The notes beneath the pieces are model-generated. The model made no database searches. It saw only the letters and a program-made list of their open reading frames with translations, and was not told the DNA's origin. From assembly GCA_903882725.1 (NCBI GenBank), contig CAIRYF010000344.1, positions 1-8,527 of the forward strand: a DNA stretch of 8,527 bases. Reading direction: 5' to 3'. The translations under genes and the position numbers were made by a program. Of the stretch, positions 1 to 7,097 are shown piece after piece (the first letter of the stretch is position 1; the number at the start of each line of letters is the position of its first letter). The stretch is from an uncultured Simplicispira sp. (GTDB taxonomy: Bacteria > Pseudomonadota > Gammaproteobacteria > Burkholderiales > Burkholderiaceae_C).

Positions 1-81
1 CCACAGAAAACTGCAACCCCACTTTGGGCATTTATGGGGCGTTTAAAGCACTCCGTGCCGCCGTGCCACACTCTCGCCCCT

Positions 82-2277
82 ATGTCTTCTTCTGAATGGG
101 CCCAAGCGGCCTTGCAAGCGTTCGATCAGGTGGTGCAGTCCACTGGTGGCTTTCGTGGTCGTGCTGGCCAACGTCGCATGGCCGAGCAGGTGGCGCAGAC
201 TTTGAGCCGCGCGCAGCTGGGCAAGTCCGATGACGACCGCCTGGCACCGGTGCGTGCCATTGCCGTCATCCAAGCTGGCACGGGGGTTGGCAAGTCGCTG
301 GCCTATTGCGCGCCGGCCATTGCGATGGCCTTGGCACGCAACACACGGGTGTTGATTTCAACTGCCACCGTGGCGTTGCAAGAGCAATTGGTCAACAAAG
401 ACCTGCCTGCGTTGGCGGCGCAGTTGCCCCAGCCATTCAAATTTGCGCTGGCCAAGGGGCGTGGGCGCTACGTTTGCAAGCTCAAGCTGGAGCGTTTGGC
501 AGGCACCGGCGAGGTGCGCGACGAGGACGAAGGCGAAGGCGAGAACGACTTGTTCCCCGAAGAAGCTGCTGCCGCGCGCCCGCAGCACGAAATCGAGGCG
601 CGTGTGCAGTTTTATGCCGCTATGGCGCACACGCTGACCACCGGCACCTGGAATGGCGATCGCGATAGCCTCAATACCCCGCCCGAGCCTGAAATTTGGA
701 TCCCTGTGGCCGCCGATGGTGCCACTTGCACCGGCAGGCACTGCCCGGCGTTTGCCCAATGCGCCTACTACGACAAACGCAAGGAGTTGGTCGGCGCGCA
801 GGTCATCGTTGCCAACCACGACTTGCTGCTGTCCTCGATGGGCGCGCGCTTATTGCCCGAGTTGGACAATTGCCTGCTGGTGCTGGACGAAGCGCACCAC
901 CTGCCAGCCACGGCGCTGGATCAGTTTGCTTGCAGCATGGATTTAAGCCGCCTGAACTGGATTGACCGCTTGGCCAGCCGCAGCCTGCGCATTGGCCAGC
1001 TGGTGCAAGTGCCAGAGATTGCCGACATTGCGCGCCATGCCAGCCAGCTGCGCCAGCATTTGCAAGACTTGGCCCGGCTGGTGATGGATGTGTATGGCGC
1101 TGATTTGCGCCAACCAGCGCCGCGATGGGGAGGTGTGCAGGGGTGGGTGCCGACACGTGTGCGTTTGCCGCGTGGAGAGCTTCCTGATGCCCTTCTAGGG
1201 CCATTGGTGCAGCTGTCACACCATGCCGATGGCTTTTTGGAATGTTTGCGCGCCATTTCTAAGGCGTTGCGCACCGAAATGCGCGACAAGCCCGATGAAG
1301 CGCGGCGCTTGTCGCAGTTGTATGCGCAGATTGGCGCTTTAGCACCCCGGCTAGAGCAGGCTCACGCTACGGCGCAATTGTTGTTGCAGCACGCACCTGA
1401 AAACGCAGAGAGCGCCACGCCGTATGTGCCGCCTGCCAAGTGGTTCACGCTGGAAATGGACGGTGACTTCATTGCCATTAAGGCCCATGCCAGCCCGATC
1501 TTGCCCGGTGCCACGCTGCGCCGTCATCTGTGGAGTAGCGTGCGCGGCGCGGTGCTGACCTCGGCCACGTTGACCAGCTGCGGGCAGTTTGATTTTTTTA
1601 TGCACGAGTCGGGCCTGCACGGCGACGAGGCTGCCAGCACGCTGGAAGTGGCCAGCCCGTTCAACTACGCTGCCCAAGGCACCTTGATTGCCGCTGAAAC
1701 CCACGCCGATCCCAAAAATGCCGCCGCCTTTACCGCTGAAATGGTCGAAGCGCTGCTCAACGACTTGGCGCAGGTGGAATACGGCGCGCTGGTGCTGTTT
1801 ACTTCGCGCGAGCAACTGCGCAAAGCGGTGGACGCCTTGCCGACGGCCCTGCGCGCCTGCGTGCTGGTGCAAACCGCACTGCCGCGCACGCAGCTGCTGG
1901 CGCGCCACCGCGAGCGTGTTGCCGACGGGCAGGTGTCGATTATTTTTGGTATGCAATCGTTTGGCGAAGGGCTGGACTTGCCGGGGCGGTTGTGCGAGTC
2001 GGTGTTCATCACCAAGCTGCCCTTTGCCCCGCCCGACGATCCGGTGGGCGAGGCCCGCGCCGAATGGTTGCGCGCCGTCGGGCGCGACCCGTTCAGCGAA
2101 CTGGTGGTGCCGGCCACCGCCATGCGCCTGGCGCAGTGGGCTGGCCGCGCCATCCGCACCGAAGACGACCAGGCCCACATCTACTGCTACGACAAGCGCC
2201 TGATGCGCACCAGCTACGGCCAGCGCCTGCTGGCGGGCTTGCCGCCCTTTACGCTGGTGCGGCGGGCGGCGGTGTAA
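82..2277 (+). CDS. dinG: DinG-type ATP-dependent DNA helicase with 4Fe-4S cluster site
   Basis: This is a superfamily 2 helicase of the XPD/DinG group, which unwinds DNA 5'->3' and in E. coli helps resolve R-loops, D-loops and replication conflicts. Counting from the chosen ATG (731 aa; E. coli DinG is about 716), the Walker A motif AGTGVGKS lies at 65-72, motif Ia at about 93-103, the DEAH box at 269-272, SATLTS at 494-499, FGMQSFGEGLDLPG at 622-635 and motif VI (QWAGRAIRTE) at 685-694. Four cysteines at 132, 216, 221 and 227 keep the 5- and 6-residue spacing of the DinG iron-sulfur cluster, so it is probably active and redox-sensitive. The first two cysteines are spaced more widely than in E. 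coli because of an acidic insert at about 147-161. An in-frame ATG at 34 would add 16 residues that do not look like a helicase N-terminus; neither start has a good Shine-Dalgarno site. The gene is complete and transcribed toward yjdM. Confidence 0.93.
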   Translation: MSSSEWAQAALQAFDQVVQSTGGFRGRAGQRRMAEQVAQTLSRAQLGKSDDDRLAPVRAIAVIQAGTGVGKSLAYCAPAIAMALARNTRVLISTATVALQEQLVNKDLPALAAQLPQPFKFALAKGRGRYVCKLKLERLAGTGEVRDEDEGEGENDLFPEEAAAARPQHEIEARVQFYAAMAHTLTTGTWNGDRDSLNTPPEPEIWIPVAADGATCTGRHCPAFAQCAYYDKRKELVGAQVIVANHDLLLSSMGARLLPELDNCLLVLDEAHHLPATALDQFACSMDLSRLNWIDRLASRSLRIGQLVQVPEIADIARHASQLRQHLQDLARLVMDVYGADLRQPAPRWGGVQGWVPTRVRLPRGELPDALLGPLVQLSHHADGFLECLRAISKALRTEMRDKPDEARRLSQLYAQIGALAPRLEQAHATAQLLLQHAPENAESATPYVPPAKWFTLEMDGDFIAIKAHASPILPGATLRRHLWSSVRGAVLTSATLTSCGQFDFFMHESGLHGDEAASTLEVASPFNYAAQGTLIAAETHADPKNAAAFTAEMVEALLNDLAQVEYGALVLFTSREQLRKAVDALPTALRACVLVQTALPRTQLLARHRERVADGQVSIIFGMQSFGEGLDLPGRLCESVFITKLPFAPPDDPVGEARAEWLRAVGRDPFSELVVPATAMRLAQWAGRAIRTEDDQAHIYCYDKRLMRTSYGQRLLAGLPPFTLVRRAAV

Positions 2278-2312
2278 GGTGGTTGAGAGCCATTAAAAAA
2301 GTGAGCTGCGGG

Positions 2313-2370
2313 CGCACGTGTTTAATGGTTTTGACTGTGTTTTGTTGCTGTATCTGTTTAAATGCGTGCG
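2313..2370. repeat. Imperfect inverted repeat upstream of yjdM
   Basis: The arm at 2313-2325 (CGCACGTGTTTAA) is the reverse complement of 2358-2370 (TTAAATGCGTGCG) at 11 of 13 positions; the two mismatches are adjacent. The arms are separated by 32 bases, too far apart for a typical terminator hairpin and with no U tract after the right arm. The right arm overlaps the possible -35 element of the yjdM promoter, so a dimeric regulator site is conceivable. No function is known. Confidence 0.4.
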
Positions 2371-2384
2371 TTAGCAGCTATCAT
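2357..2384 (+). promoter_or_regulatory. Possible sigma70 promoter of yjdM
   Basis: A TTTAAA at 2357-2362 (4 of 6 to the -35 consensus) and a TATCAT at 2379-2384 (5 of 6 to the -10 consensus) are separated by 16 bases, in the AT-richest stretch before yjdM. Transcription would start near 2391, giving a short leader that still holds the ribosome binding site. An alternative -35, TTGACT at 2331-2336, has no good -10 at normal spacing. This is a pattern match only. Confidence 0.3.
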
Positions 2385-2400
2385 TTTTAATAAAACCTTG

Positions 2401-2406
2401 AAAGGA
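2401..2406 (+). promoter_or_regulatory. Ribosome binding site of yjdM
   Basis: AAAGGA ends 5 bases before the ATG at 2412. It is the only clear Shine-Dalgarno sequence in the window; the other genes have weak or no such site, so yjdM may be translated more strongly than its neighbours. Confidence 0.65.
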
Positions 2407-2411
2407 TTCCT

Positions 2412-2765
2412 ATGCCACACACCGTCCCCGCCTGCCCGCAATGCGGCCTTGAAAACACCTACCCCGACGCCGACAACTACGTCTGCCCCGACTGCGCGCA
2501 CGAGTGGCCGCAGGCGGCCAGCGCCGACAGCGATGAAGCCGCCGGCGATGGCGTGGTACGCGATGCCAACGGCAACTTGCTGCAAGACGGCGACGCGGTG
2601 ATTTTGGTGAAAGACCTCAAAGTCAAAGGCTCGTCGACGACGCTGAAGAAGGGCACCAAAATCAAAAGCATTCGCTTGGTCGATGGCGCTGATGGCCATA
2701 ACGTGGACTGCAAAACTGATTTGGGCAGCTTGCTGCTCAAGTCCGAGTTTTTGAAGAAGGCCTGA
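2412..2765 (+). CDS. yjdM: Zinc-ribbon protein of the YjdM/PhnA family
   Basis: This 117-residue cytoplasmic protein has the two-part layout of the YjdM (formerly PhnA) family, about 111 aa in E. coli. An N-terminal zinc ribbon carries CPQC at 8-11 and CPDC at 25-28. After an acidic Asp/Ala linker (about 37-46) comes the small beta-rich PhnA C-terminal domain, from about 47 ([39 protein letters not shown]) to the end. The family was named for phosphonate use because E. coli yjdM lies near the phn operon, but it is not needed for phosphonate breakdown and its role is not established. No phn genes are nearby. The start is fixed by AAAGGA five bases upstream. The gap of 134 bases after dinG contains a possible promoter, so it is probably transcribed by itself. 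Confidence 0.9.
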   Translation: MPHTVPACPQCGLENTYPDADNYVCPDCAHEWPQAASADSDEAAGDGVVRDANGNLLQDGDAVILVKDLKVKGSSTTLKKGTKIKSIRLVDGADGHNVDCKTDLGSLLLKSEFLKKA

Positions 2766-2831
2766 AAAGAGCCCACTCACCCGGCTTCATTGCCAGCTTG
2801 TGCCGTGGGCGCAGGCGTAGCATGGTTTGCT

Positions 2832-3998
2832 ATGGAACCTGTTCTGCAACAAATGATGGAGCGTGTGCGCGATGCCGCTGCACGCCAAGCGCCGCTGCGC
2901 ATCCGTGGCGGGGGGAGCAAGGATTTTCATGGCGGCGTGCCGTTGCAGGGCGAGGAACTGGATACGCGCGCCTACAGCGGCATCGTCAGCTACGAGCCGA
3001 GCGAGCTGGTGGTCACCGCCCGCGCCGGTACGCCCTTGGCCGAGGTCGAAACGCTGCTGGCCGAGCATGGGCAGTGTTTGGCGTTTGAGCCGCCGCACTT
3101 TGGCCCCGGTGCCACGGTGGGCGGCATGGTGGCGGCGGGCTTGTCGGGCCCGGCGCGCGCCAGTGTTGGTGCGGTGCGCGATTTTGTCCTCGGGGTGCAG
3201 CTGATCAATGGCCGCGCCGAGCATTTAACTTTTGGTGGCCAGGTGATGAAAAACGTTGCTGGCTACGACGTCTCGCGCTTGATGGTCGGCGCGTGGGGCA
3301 CTTTGGGACTGCTGACCCAGGTCAGCCTGAAGGTGCTGCCGCTGGCCCCAGCCGAGGCCACTTTGCGCTTTGCCTGCGATCAGGCCGAGGCGCTGGGCCG
3401 CTTGCACGCTTGGGGTGCCAAGCCCTTGCCGCTCAACGCCAGTTGCTGGACGCCCAGCGGTGCTTTGGCCACTGGCGCTGCGGTCGGCCAACTGGACGTG
3501 CGTTTGCGCGGCGCAGTGGCAGCAGTCCAAGCCGCGTGCAAAACCATGGGCGGCGAGCGTTTGGACAACGCCGATATGGCCGCTCACTGGAATGCCTGCC
3601 GCGAGCAGCGTTCGGCGTGGTTTTCCACTGCACGGGCCGCTGCATCGGCGGATCCATCCTCTGGCGAGCCGGTGCTGGATGTGTGGCGCCTGTCGGTGCC
3701 CGACACCGCGCCAGTGCTGGCGCTGCCCGACGGCGTAGCGGCGCCGCTGGTCGAGTGGCACGGCGCGCTGCGCTGGGTGCAAGCGCCGCGCGTCCATGCT
3801 GCTGCCTTGTATGAAAAAGCTTTGCTGGTGGGTGGCAGTGCTTCTCTTTTTATAGCTGGTGGCGCACAACCCATAAACCTTAGCGGCTGTTTTGCCGTAC
3901 ATTCTGCGGCGCTGGGGGCGATTCACCAGCGGCTGCGCCAAGCGTTTGATCCCATCGGCATTTTTAACCCTGCCCGTGCTGGCGCTGTCGGCGCTTAA
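2832..3998 (+). CDS. glcE: Glycolate oxidase (dehydrogenase), FAD-binding subunit GlcE
   Basis: GlcE is one of three subunits (GlcD, GlcE, GlcF) that oxidise glycolate to glyoxylate and pass electrons to the respiratory chain. From the chosen ATG it is 388 aa, somewhat longer than E. coli GlcE (about 350). The FAD-binding PCMH fold is clear: RIRGGGSKDFHG at 23-34, GPGATVGGMVAAGLSGP at 91-107, and QVMKNVAGYDVSRLMVGAWG from 137. The family's C-terminal signature FDPIGIFNP is at 372-380. An alternative start at 2790 (TTG) would add 14 residues without family character; no Shine-Dalgarno site decides. It lies 66 bases after yjdM and 42 bases before the DUF1275 gene. No glcD is present in the window. 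The stretch encoding about residues 340-356 is AT-richer and resembles an interspersed repeat (see separate entry). Confidence 0.93.
   Translation: MEPVLQQMMERVRDAAARQAPLRIRGGGSKDFHGGVPLQGEELDTRAYSGIVSYEPSELVVTARAGTPLAEVETLLAEHGQCLAFEPPHFGPGATVGGMVAAGLSGPARASVGAVRDFVLGVQLINGRAEHLTFGGQVMKNVAGYDVSRLMVGAWGTLGLLTQVSLKVLPLAPAEATLRFACDQAEALGRLHAWGAKPLPLNASCWTPSGALATGAAVGQLDVRLRGAVAAVQAACKTMGGERLDNADMAAHWNACREQRSAWFSTARAAASADPSSGEPVLDVWRLSVPDTAPVLALPDGVAAPLVEWHGALRWVQAPRVHAAALYEKALLVGGSASLFIAGGAQPINLSGCFAVHSAALGAIHQRLRQAFDPIGIFNPARAGAVGA
3848..3899 (+). repeat. Possible interspersed-repeat remnant inside glcE
   Basis: This AT-richer stretch within the glcE coding sequence lines up with the repeat at the proQ-corA junction. 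Both have ATAGCT, then four variable bases, then GCGCA, then ATAAA after 5-6 bases, then GGC after 7-8 bases, then a T run ending TTTG.C. The spacing agrees to within one compensated base. In glcE it encodes a part of the C-terminal region between the strand LFIAGG and the conserved FDPIGIFNP motif, without breaking the frame. It may be an old repeat insertion that was kept as coding sequence, or chance similarity. Confidence 0.35.
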
Positions 3999-4009
3999 CG
4001 CCCAGCGCC
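3981..4009 (+). other. GC-rich hairpin across the glcE stop codon
   Basis: GGCGCT at 3981-3986 can pair with AGCGCC at 4004-4009, and GGCG at 3990-3993 with CGCC at 3999-4002, leaving a five-base loop that contains the TAA stop. An alternative pairing uses GGCGCT at 3990-3995 with the same right arm. No clear U run follows, so it is not a textbook terminator. It could stabilise the glcE end of the transcript or reduce read-through into the next gene. Confidence 0.3.
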
Positions 4010-4040
4010 CCGCGCCTAGTTTCTCGTTCCTGCTCGCCTC

Positions 4041-4826
4041 ATGCGGCTGCTGCGCCATCTGACCGGACGCCACCGCACGACGTCAACCAACCGCACCTTG
4101 GGCCTGCTGCTGGCCTTTAACGCTGGGGCCATCAATGCGGGTGGCTTTTTGGTGGTGCAGATGTACACCTCACATATGTCGGGCTTTTTGTCGCTGCTGG
4201 CCGACAACTTGGTGCTGGGCAATATGGCGCTGGTGCTCAGTGCCGTGGGTGTGCTGTGGGCTTTTTTGTCGGGTGCGGGCACCACGGCCATTTTGGTCAA
4301 CTGGGCGCGTGCCCACCAGTTGCGCAGCGGTTTTGCGTTGCCGCTGCTGCTCGAAGCCGTGCTGATGCTGCTGTTTGGTCTGATGGGTGCCATCACCCTG
4401 ACCTGGCACACGGTGTTTACCGTACCGCTGACGGTGTTGCTATTGGCCTTCATCATGGGCTTGCAAAATGCGGTGGTCACCAAGCTGTCGTCGGCGCAAA
4501 TTCGCACCACGCACATGACCGGCGTCATCACCGATTTGGGCATCGAAATGGGCAAGATGCTGTATTGGAACCGCAGCGGCACGCCGCCCGCCGCGCAGGT
4601 GCGCGCCAACCATGTGCGCGTGCGCTTGTATGCCAGCTTGCTGGCGATGTTTACCAGTGGTGGCGTGGTGGGGGCAGCGGGTTTCAAATACATTGGCTTT
4701 ATTTGGGTGGTGCCGCTGGCGGCGCTGATTTTGGCGCTGTCGCTGCCGCCGCTGGCAACCGACGTCGAGCGCCTGCGCACGCTGTGGCGTTTGCGCCGCC
4801 AAGGTGCGGCGTCCAACCATCCTTGA
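4041..4826 (+). CDS. DUF1275 (YoaK family) inner-membrane protein
   Basis: This 261-residue protein belongs to the DUF1275/YoaK family of integral membrane proteins, whose biochemical role is unknown. About six hydrophobic segments are visible, near residues 20-40, 61-86, 99-121, 125-145, 196-214 and 217-236, with a basic N-terminus and a basic cytoplasmic-looking C-terminus (LRTLWRLRRQ). The family's internal pseudo-repeat is clear: NAGAINAGG followed by TSHMSG at 43-48, and GLQNA followed by TTHMTG at 156-161. It sits between glcE and glcF on the same strand, 42 bases after the first and 62 before the second, so it is probably cotranscribed with the glycolate oxidase genes. That placement suggests, but does not show, a link to glycolate use such as uptake or membrane anchoring. 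No Shine-Dalgarno site precedes the ATG. Confidence 0.9.
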   Translation: MRLLRHLTGRHRTTSTNRTLGLLLAFNAGAINAGGFLVVQMYTSHMSGFLSLLADNLVLGNMALVLSAVGVLWAFLSGAGTTAILVNWARAHQLRSGFALPLLLEAVLMLLFGLMGAITLTWHTVFTVPLTVLLLAFIMGLQNAVVTKLSSAQIRTTHMTGVITDLGIEMGKMLYWNRSGTPPAAQVRANHVRVRLYASLLAMFTSGGVVGAAGFKYIGFIWVVPLAALILALSLPPLATDVERLRTLWRLRRQGAASNHP

Positions 4827-4843
4827 TATTTTTGCTGGCTTGA

Positions 4844-4872
4844 TGCCACTTTGCTACTTTGCCACTTTGCTA
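4844..4872 (+). repeat. Two-copy direct repeat before glcF (16-bp period)
   Basis: TGCCACTTTGCTA occurs perfectly at 4844-4856 and again at 4860-4872, separated by CTT, giving a period of 16 bases. It occupies most of the 62-base gap between the DUF1275 gene and glcF and ends 16 bases before the glcF ATG. No function can be read from it; it could be a slippage-prone tract or a binding site. Confidence 0.7.
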
Positions 4873-4888
4873 GCCCGCTACTTACACC

Positions 4889-6118
4889 ATGCAAACCCAG
4901 CTTGCTCCCGCTTTTCAGGGCACTACCGACGGCCAGGCCGCCGAAGCCATCCTGCGCAAATGCGTGCATTGCGGTTTTTGCACCGCCACTTGCCCGACCT
5001 ACCAACTGCTGGGAGACGAGCTTGACAGCCCACGTGGCCGCATCTACCTCATCAAGCAGGTGCTAGAGGGCCACACGCCAACACGCAGCACGCAGCTGCA
5101 CTTGGACCGCTGCCTGACCTGTCGCAATTGCGAAAGCACCTGCCCCAGCGGCGTGCAATACGGTCAGTTGATCGACATTGGCCGCAAGCTGGTCGATGCG
5201 CAAGTGCCGCGCCCGCTGGCCGAGCGCGTCACGCGCTGGGTGCTGAAAGAGGGGCTGACTTCGCCGCTGTTTGCCCCGGCGATGCAAGTGGGCCAAGCCG
5301 TGCGCGGCCTGCTGCCCGAGGGCTTGCGCGCCAAAGTGCCAGCGCCTGAACCCGCCGGCGTCTGGCCGACGCGCCAGCACGCGCGCAAAGTGCTGTTGTT
5401 GGCGGGCTGCGTGCAGCCGAGCATGGCACCGGGCATCAACAGCGCCACGGCGCGGGTGCTGGACGCCGTCGGCATCCAAACCGTGATTGCGCCCGAGGCC
5501 GGTTGTTGCGGCGCAGTCAAGTTTCACCTGAACGACCAAGACGGCGGCCTGGCCCATATGCGCGCCAACATCGACGCTTGGTGGCCGCACATCGACAGCG
5601 GCGCGGTTGAATGGCTGGTGATGAACGCCTCGGGCTGCGGCGCGACGGTGAAAGAGTACGGCCATCACTTACAACACGACGCGCAGTACGCAGCCAAAGC
5701 CGCCCGCATCAGCGCCCTGACACGCGACCTGAGCGAGCTGCTGCCCGACATCACCCCACTGCTGCAAGGCCAGCTGGCCGACGTGCCCAAGGGCGTTGTC
5801 GCCTTCCATCCGCCCTGCACGCTGCAACACGGCCAGCAACTGCGCGGCGGCGTCGAGGTGCATTTGCGAGCGCTGGGCTTTGACGTGCGCGTGGCTGGCT
5901 GCGAAGCGCACCTGTGCTGCGGCTCGGCCGGCACCTATTCGGTGTTGCAGCCCGAGCTGTCGCAGCAACTGCGCCAGCGCAAGCTGGGCCACCTGGACGC
6001 GCTGGAGCCGACGGTGATCACCTCGGCCAACATCGGCTGCATCACCCACCTGCAAAGCGGCACCGAAACGCCCGTGCGCCATTGGGTGCAGGTGCTGGAT
6101 GCGGCGCTGGCGCGCTAG
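4889..6118 (+). CDS. glcF: Glycolate oxidase (dehydrogenase), iron-sulfur subunit GlcF
   Basis: GlcF carries electrons from the flavin subunits toward the membrane quinone pool during glycolate oxidation. At 409 aa it matches E. coli GlcF (about 407). Two 4Fe-4S ferredoxin-type motifs are intact: C25, C28, C31, C35 (CVHCGFCTATCP) and C75, C78, C81, C85 (CLTCRNCESTCP). Two cysteine-rich CCG domains of the heterodisulfide-reductase type follow, with GCCG at 205-208 plus FHPPC ending at 310, and LCCG at 342-345. All key cysteines are present, so the protein should be functional. It is separated from glcE by the DUF1275 gene. The ATG has no recognisable Shine-Dalgarno site; a short direct repeat lies just upstream. 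It is followed 64 bases later by proQ on the same strand. Confidence 0.95.
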   Translation: MQTQLAPAFQGTTDGQAAEAILRKCVHCGFCTATCPTYQLLGDELDSPRGRIYLIKQVLEGHTPTRSTQLHLDRCLTCRNCESTCPSGVQYGQLIDIGRKLVDAQVPRPLAERVTRWVLKEGLTSPLFAPAMQVGQAVRGLLPEGLRAKVPAPEPAGVWPTRQHARKVLLLAGCVQPSMAPGINSATARVLDAVGIQTVIAPEAGCCGAVKFHLNDQDGGLAHMRANIDAWWPHIDSGAVEWLVMNASGCGATVKEYGHHLQHDAQYAAKAARISALTRDLSELLPDITPLLQGQLADVPKGVVAFHPPCTLQHGQQLRGGVEVHLRALGFDVRVAGCEAHLCCGSAGTYSVLQPELSQQLRQRKLGHLDALEPTVITSANIGCITHLQSGTETPVRHWVQVLDAALAR

Positions 6119-6182
6119 TTGATACCAACCGTGCGCCAAGGCTGGCATGATTGAGGGTTTTGTTGCCCTTCTCCGCCACACC

Positions 6183-7097
6183 ATGACCGACCACCTGCCC
6201 ACTCCAGACCAGACTGCTGCGCCCGCTGCCCCACAAGGCGCTGCCGCGCCCGCGCTGCCTGAGAACGCTTTCGCCACCAGCGCTGCTGGTACGCCCCGGC
6301 CCGCAGGCGCTTCGCGCCGGGGTGGCCGTGGCCGGGGGCGCAAACCCGGTGGCGGCTCTGCGGCACCGACCGCTGCCGTTGCCGCTACGGTTGCCGCTAC
6401 GGCAGGAGATGGCACCAGTGCAGCGCAGCCGCGCCGCGCGCCGCGCCCCGTGCCGCCCGCGCTGGAAAAGCTGGCCGAGTTGTACCCGCAGTTGTTTGGC
6501 GCGGTGTTTTTGCCGTTGAAGCGCGGTATTTTTCAAGACCTGCTGGCTGCGCACCCTGAGGCGTTCGAGCGCGAAGCGCTGAAACTGGCGCTGGGCATCC
6601 ACACCCGCTCCACGCGCTATTTGCAGTGCGTCGCCGCTGGCCAGCAGCGCCACGACTTGCAAGGCCAGCCGGTTGAAGCTATGGCACCCGAGCACGTCCA
6701 CCAAGCCTTGCTAGAAGTCCACCGCCGCCGCCAAGGCCGCAGCAGCGAAGACCTGCTGCCCAAGCTGCGCGCGCGCATCGTTGCCAATATCGAAGCCAGC
6801 GGCCTGTCGCGCGAGGAATATGCCGAGCGGGTGCGCACGCGCGATGAAGCTGCCAACGCCTTGTTAGATGAAGCGCTGGCCGAACTGGCGGCAAAAATCG
6901 CCCGCGAAGAAGCGCTCTTGCGCACCTTTGAAGCCAGCGGCAAAAAGAGCGTGGACGAGTTTGCCGATATGTACGGCATGGATCCACGTGCCGTGCTGCG
7001 CAGCCTGCACAACGCCCGCACCCGGGCCGCCGCAGCAGCTGAAGTGGCGGCTGAAGCCGTGACTGAAGTGCCGCCAACCACGCCTGATGCTACTTAA
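6183..7097 (+). CDS. ProQ/FinO-domain RNA-binding protein
   Basis: The middle of this protein is a ProQ/FinO domain (about residues 92-186 of 304), an RNA-chaperone fold that binds structured RNAs such as sRNAs and mRNA 3' ends. Recognisable parts are the start LEKLAELYPQLFG, LKRGIFQDLLA, and ALGIHTRSTRYLQCV. The N-terminal 90 residues are a low-complexity Ala/Pro linker with a basic RGG-like patch (RRGGRGRGRKPGGG, about 45-58) likely to contact nucleic acid. The C-terminal part is helical and charged and ends in Ala-rich sequence; it contains FADMYGMDPRAVLRSL, which looks like a small helical motif. It is unlike E. coli ProQ, whose C-terminus is a Tudor-like domain. Another in-frame ATG at 6147 has AAGG five bases upstream and would add MIEGFVALLRHT; I prefer 6183 because that extension is hydrophobic and unlike the family, but 6147 is possible. 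The stop codon lies within an interspersed repeat. Confidence 0.88.
   Translation: MTDHLPTPDQTAAPAAPQGAAAPALPENAFATSAAGTPRPAGASRRGGRGRGRKPGGGSAAPTAAVAATVAATAGDGTSAAQPRRAPRPVPPALEKLAELYPQLFGAVFLPLKRGIFQDLLAAHPEAFEREALKLALGIHTRSTRYLQCVAAGQQRHDLQGQPVEAMAPEHVHQALLEVHRRRQGRSSEDLLPKLRARIVANIEASGLSREEYAERVRTRDEAANALLDEALAELAAKIAREEALLRTFEASGKKSVDEFADMYGMDPRAVLRSLHNARTRAAAAAEVAAEAVTEVPPTTPDAT
6378..6401 (+). repeat. In-frame 12-bp tandem duplication in proQ linker
   Basis: GTTGCCGCTACG occurs at 6378-6389 and again at 6390-6401, coding VAAT-VAAT in the disordered N-terminal linker of the ProQ-type protein. Because the unit is a multiple of three, gain or loss of a copy would change linker length without breaking the frame. 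Confidence 0.75.

Noticed and set aside
1..81. End of an upstream gene or a dinG promoter at the left edge
   Set aside because: The stretch is too short; no clear -10/-35 pair or coding signal was seen.
1351..2178. Long open frame on the minus strand across the 3' half of dinG (275 codons)
   Set aside because: It overlaps the clearly coding helicase motifs, has low-complexity Arg/Gln/Gly/His composition and no recognisable domain; it is a byproduct of GC-rich codon use.
2771..2810. GCCCAC...GTGGGC inverted repeat after yjdM as a terminator
   Set aside because: Arms of 6 bp around a 28-base loop with no T run; not convincing.
3225..4073. Minus-strand open frame of 282 codons opposite glcE
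   Set aside because: It lies opposite a well supported glcE and has no family-like sequence.
4016..5005. Minus-strand open frame of 329 codons opposite the DUF1275 gene and the glcF start
   Set aside because: Ser/Ala/Lys-rich shadow sequence with no domain; the plus-strand membrane protein explains the composition.
5669..6415. Minus-strand open frame of 248 codons opposite glcF and proQ
   Set aside because: Spans the end of one real gene and the start of another; Ala/Gly/Arg low complexity.
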